From Rhodanobacteraceae bacterium (GTDB lineage: Bacteria; Pseudomonadota; Gammaproteobacteria; Xanthomonadales; SZUA-5): 5,923 nt of DNA. The notes beneath the pieces were generated by a model that did no database searches, was not told where the DNA came from, and saw only the letters and a list, made by a program, of their open reading frames with translations. The stretch spans positions 1 to 5,923 of the forward strand of contig JADKFD010000094.1 in assembly GCA_016717705.1 (NCBI GenBank), given 5' to 3'. The position numbers and the translations under genes are program-made. Below are positions 5,495 through 5,923 of the stretch, piece after piece; positions within the stretch are counted from its first letter, which is position 1; each line of letters begins with the position of its first letter.

Positions 5495-5923
5495 ACCTGC
5501 CTTGCCCGCTGCATCGACCTGCCGGCGCCCGGGAATTGTCCGATCCGGACGAACTGGCAACCCTGATTGCCGATCTGCATGCCACCTTCGCGCGCCTGGA
5601 CGAGATCACCGCGGGCGAAATCGATTCCGTTTCCGATGGCAGCGGCGGCAGTTTCCTGCTGCGCGGGGCACAGATTGCGCTGCGCCTCAGCGAAGCGGCG
5701 CGGAACGCAGCCATCCTGGATACGCTGCCGCTGCACATTGCGCTGATCGACAGCACAGCATCGATCACCTCGGTCAATGCTGCATGGACCGCATTTGCCG
5801 ACGGCAATGCCGTGCAGTGCGCGGGCCTGGGCGTCGGCAGCAATTATCTGCAGATCTGTGATGACGCGGTCGGCCCCGATGTTGGCGATGCCCGCGCGGC
5901 TGGCGCCGGGATTCGCTCGGTCC
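5491..5923 (+). CDS. PAS-domain sensor protein, probable histidine kinase (3' end outside window)
   Basis: 144 complete codons open to the right edge. The ATG shares ATGA (5491-5494) with the kaiB stop, so it is in the same operon and probably translationally coupled. Residues about 10-68 form a helical leader (DELATLIADLHATFARLDEI, later LLRGAQIALRLSEAARNAAIL). A PAS domain begins at about residue 73: LPLHIALIDSTASITSVNAAWTAFADGN, then GVGSNYLQICDDA and the GIRSV turn at the window edge. This PAS type is common at the N-terminus of hybrid histidine kinases, GGDEF proteins and LuxR-like sensors. Kinases of this kind are known beside kaiBC in non-cyanobacterial Proteobacteria, so a histidine kinase is the best guess. 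No catalytic domain is visible here. Confidence 0.85.
   Translation, partial: MNLPCPLHRPAGARELSDPDELATLIADLHATFARLDEITAGEIDSVSDGSGGSFLLRGAQIALRLSEAARNAAILDTLPLHIALIDSTASITSVNAAWTAFADGNAVQCAGLGVGSNYLQICDDAVGPDVGDARAAGAGIRSV

Overview
The window looks like chromosomal DNA of a GC-rich Gammaproteobacterium. A member of the Xanthomonadales/Lysobacterales (Rhodanobacteraceae- or Lysobacter-like) seems most likely, from the GC-rich third codon positions, the style of the DUF808 and radical SAM proteins, a possibly leaderless gene start and GTAG-type intergenic palindromes. This placement is an inference. I see no insertion sequence, CRISPR array, rRNA or tRNA.

Layout. (1) Positions 1-1275, minus strand, hold the first 425 codons of a membrane-bound sensor histidine kinase whose C-terminus lies beyond the left edge. 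(2) A divergent intergenic region of about 300 bp carries four tandem 8-bp units and a small stem-loop. (3) A DUF808/YedI inner-membrane protein (1577-2524) follows on the plus strand. (4) A pair of inverted REP-like palindromes (2521-2607) comes next; the left one supplies the yedI stop codon and the right one runs into a -10-like box. (5) A PA0069-family radical SAM protein (2617-3696) follows. (6) After a 250-bp gap comes a kaiC-kaiB-sensor cluster (3947 to the right edge) with 4-bp ATGA overlaps at both downstream junctions.

The most notable point is the kaiC-like gene. Its first ATPase domain (CI) is complete, and the second (CII) begins normally. At about 4811-4817 the sequence then jumps straight to the distal end of CII and the charged C-terminal tail, now in another reading frame. 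The CII Walker A, catalytic glutamates and phosphorylation-site region are missing. The companion kaiB and the downstream PAS sensor appear intact as far as they can be seen. The locus is therefore either a decaying Kai-type signalling operon, an assembly artefact, or an unusual split Kai system made of a single-ATPase KaiC plus a separate tail peptide.

Expected logic of the cluster, from known family biology: KaiB binds the CI ring of KaiC, and a co-transcribed PAS sensor (probably a kinase) would read or feed the output. Here any CII-dependent autokinase activity should be lost, while CI-KaiB binding could in principle survive.
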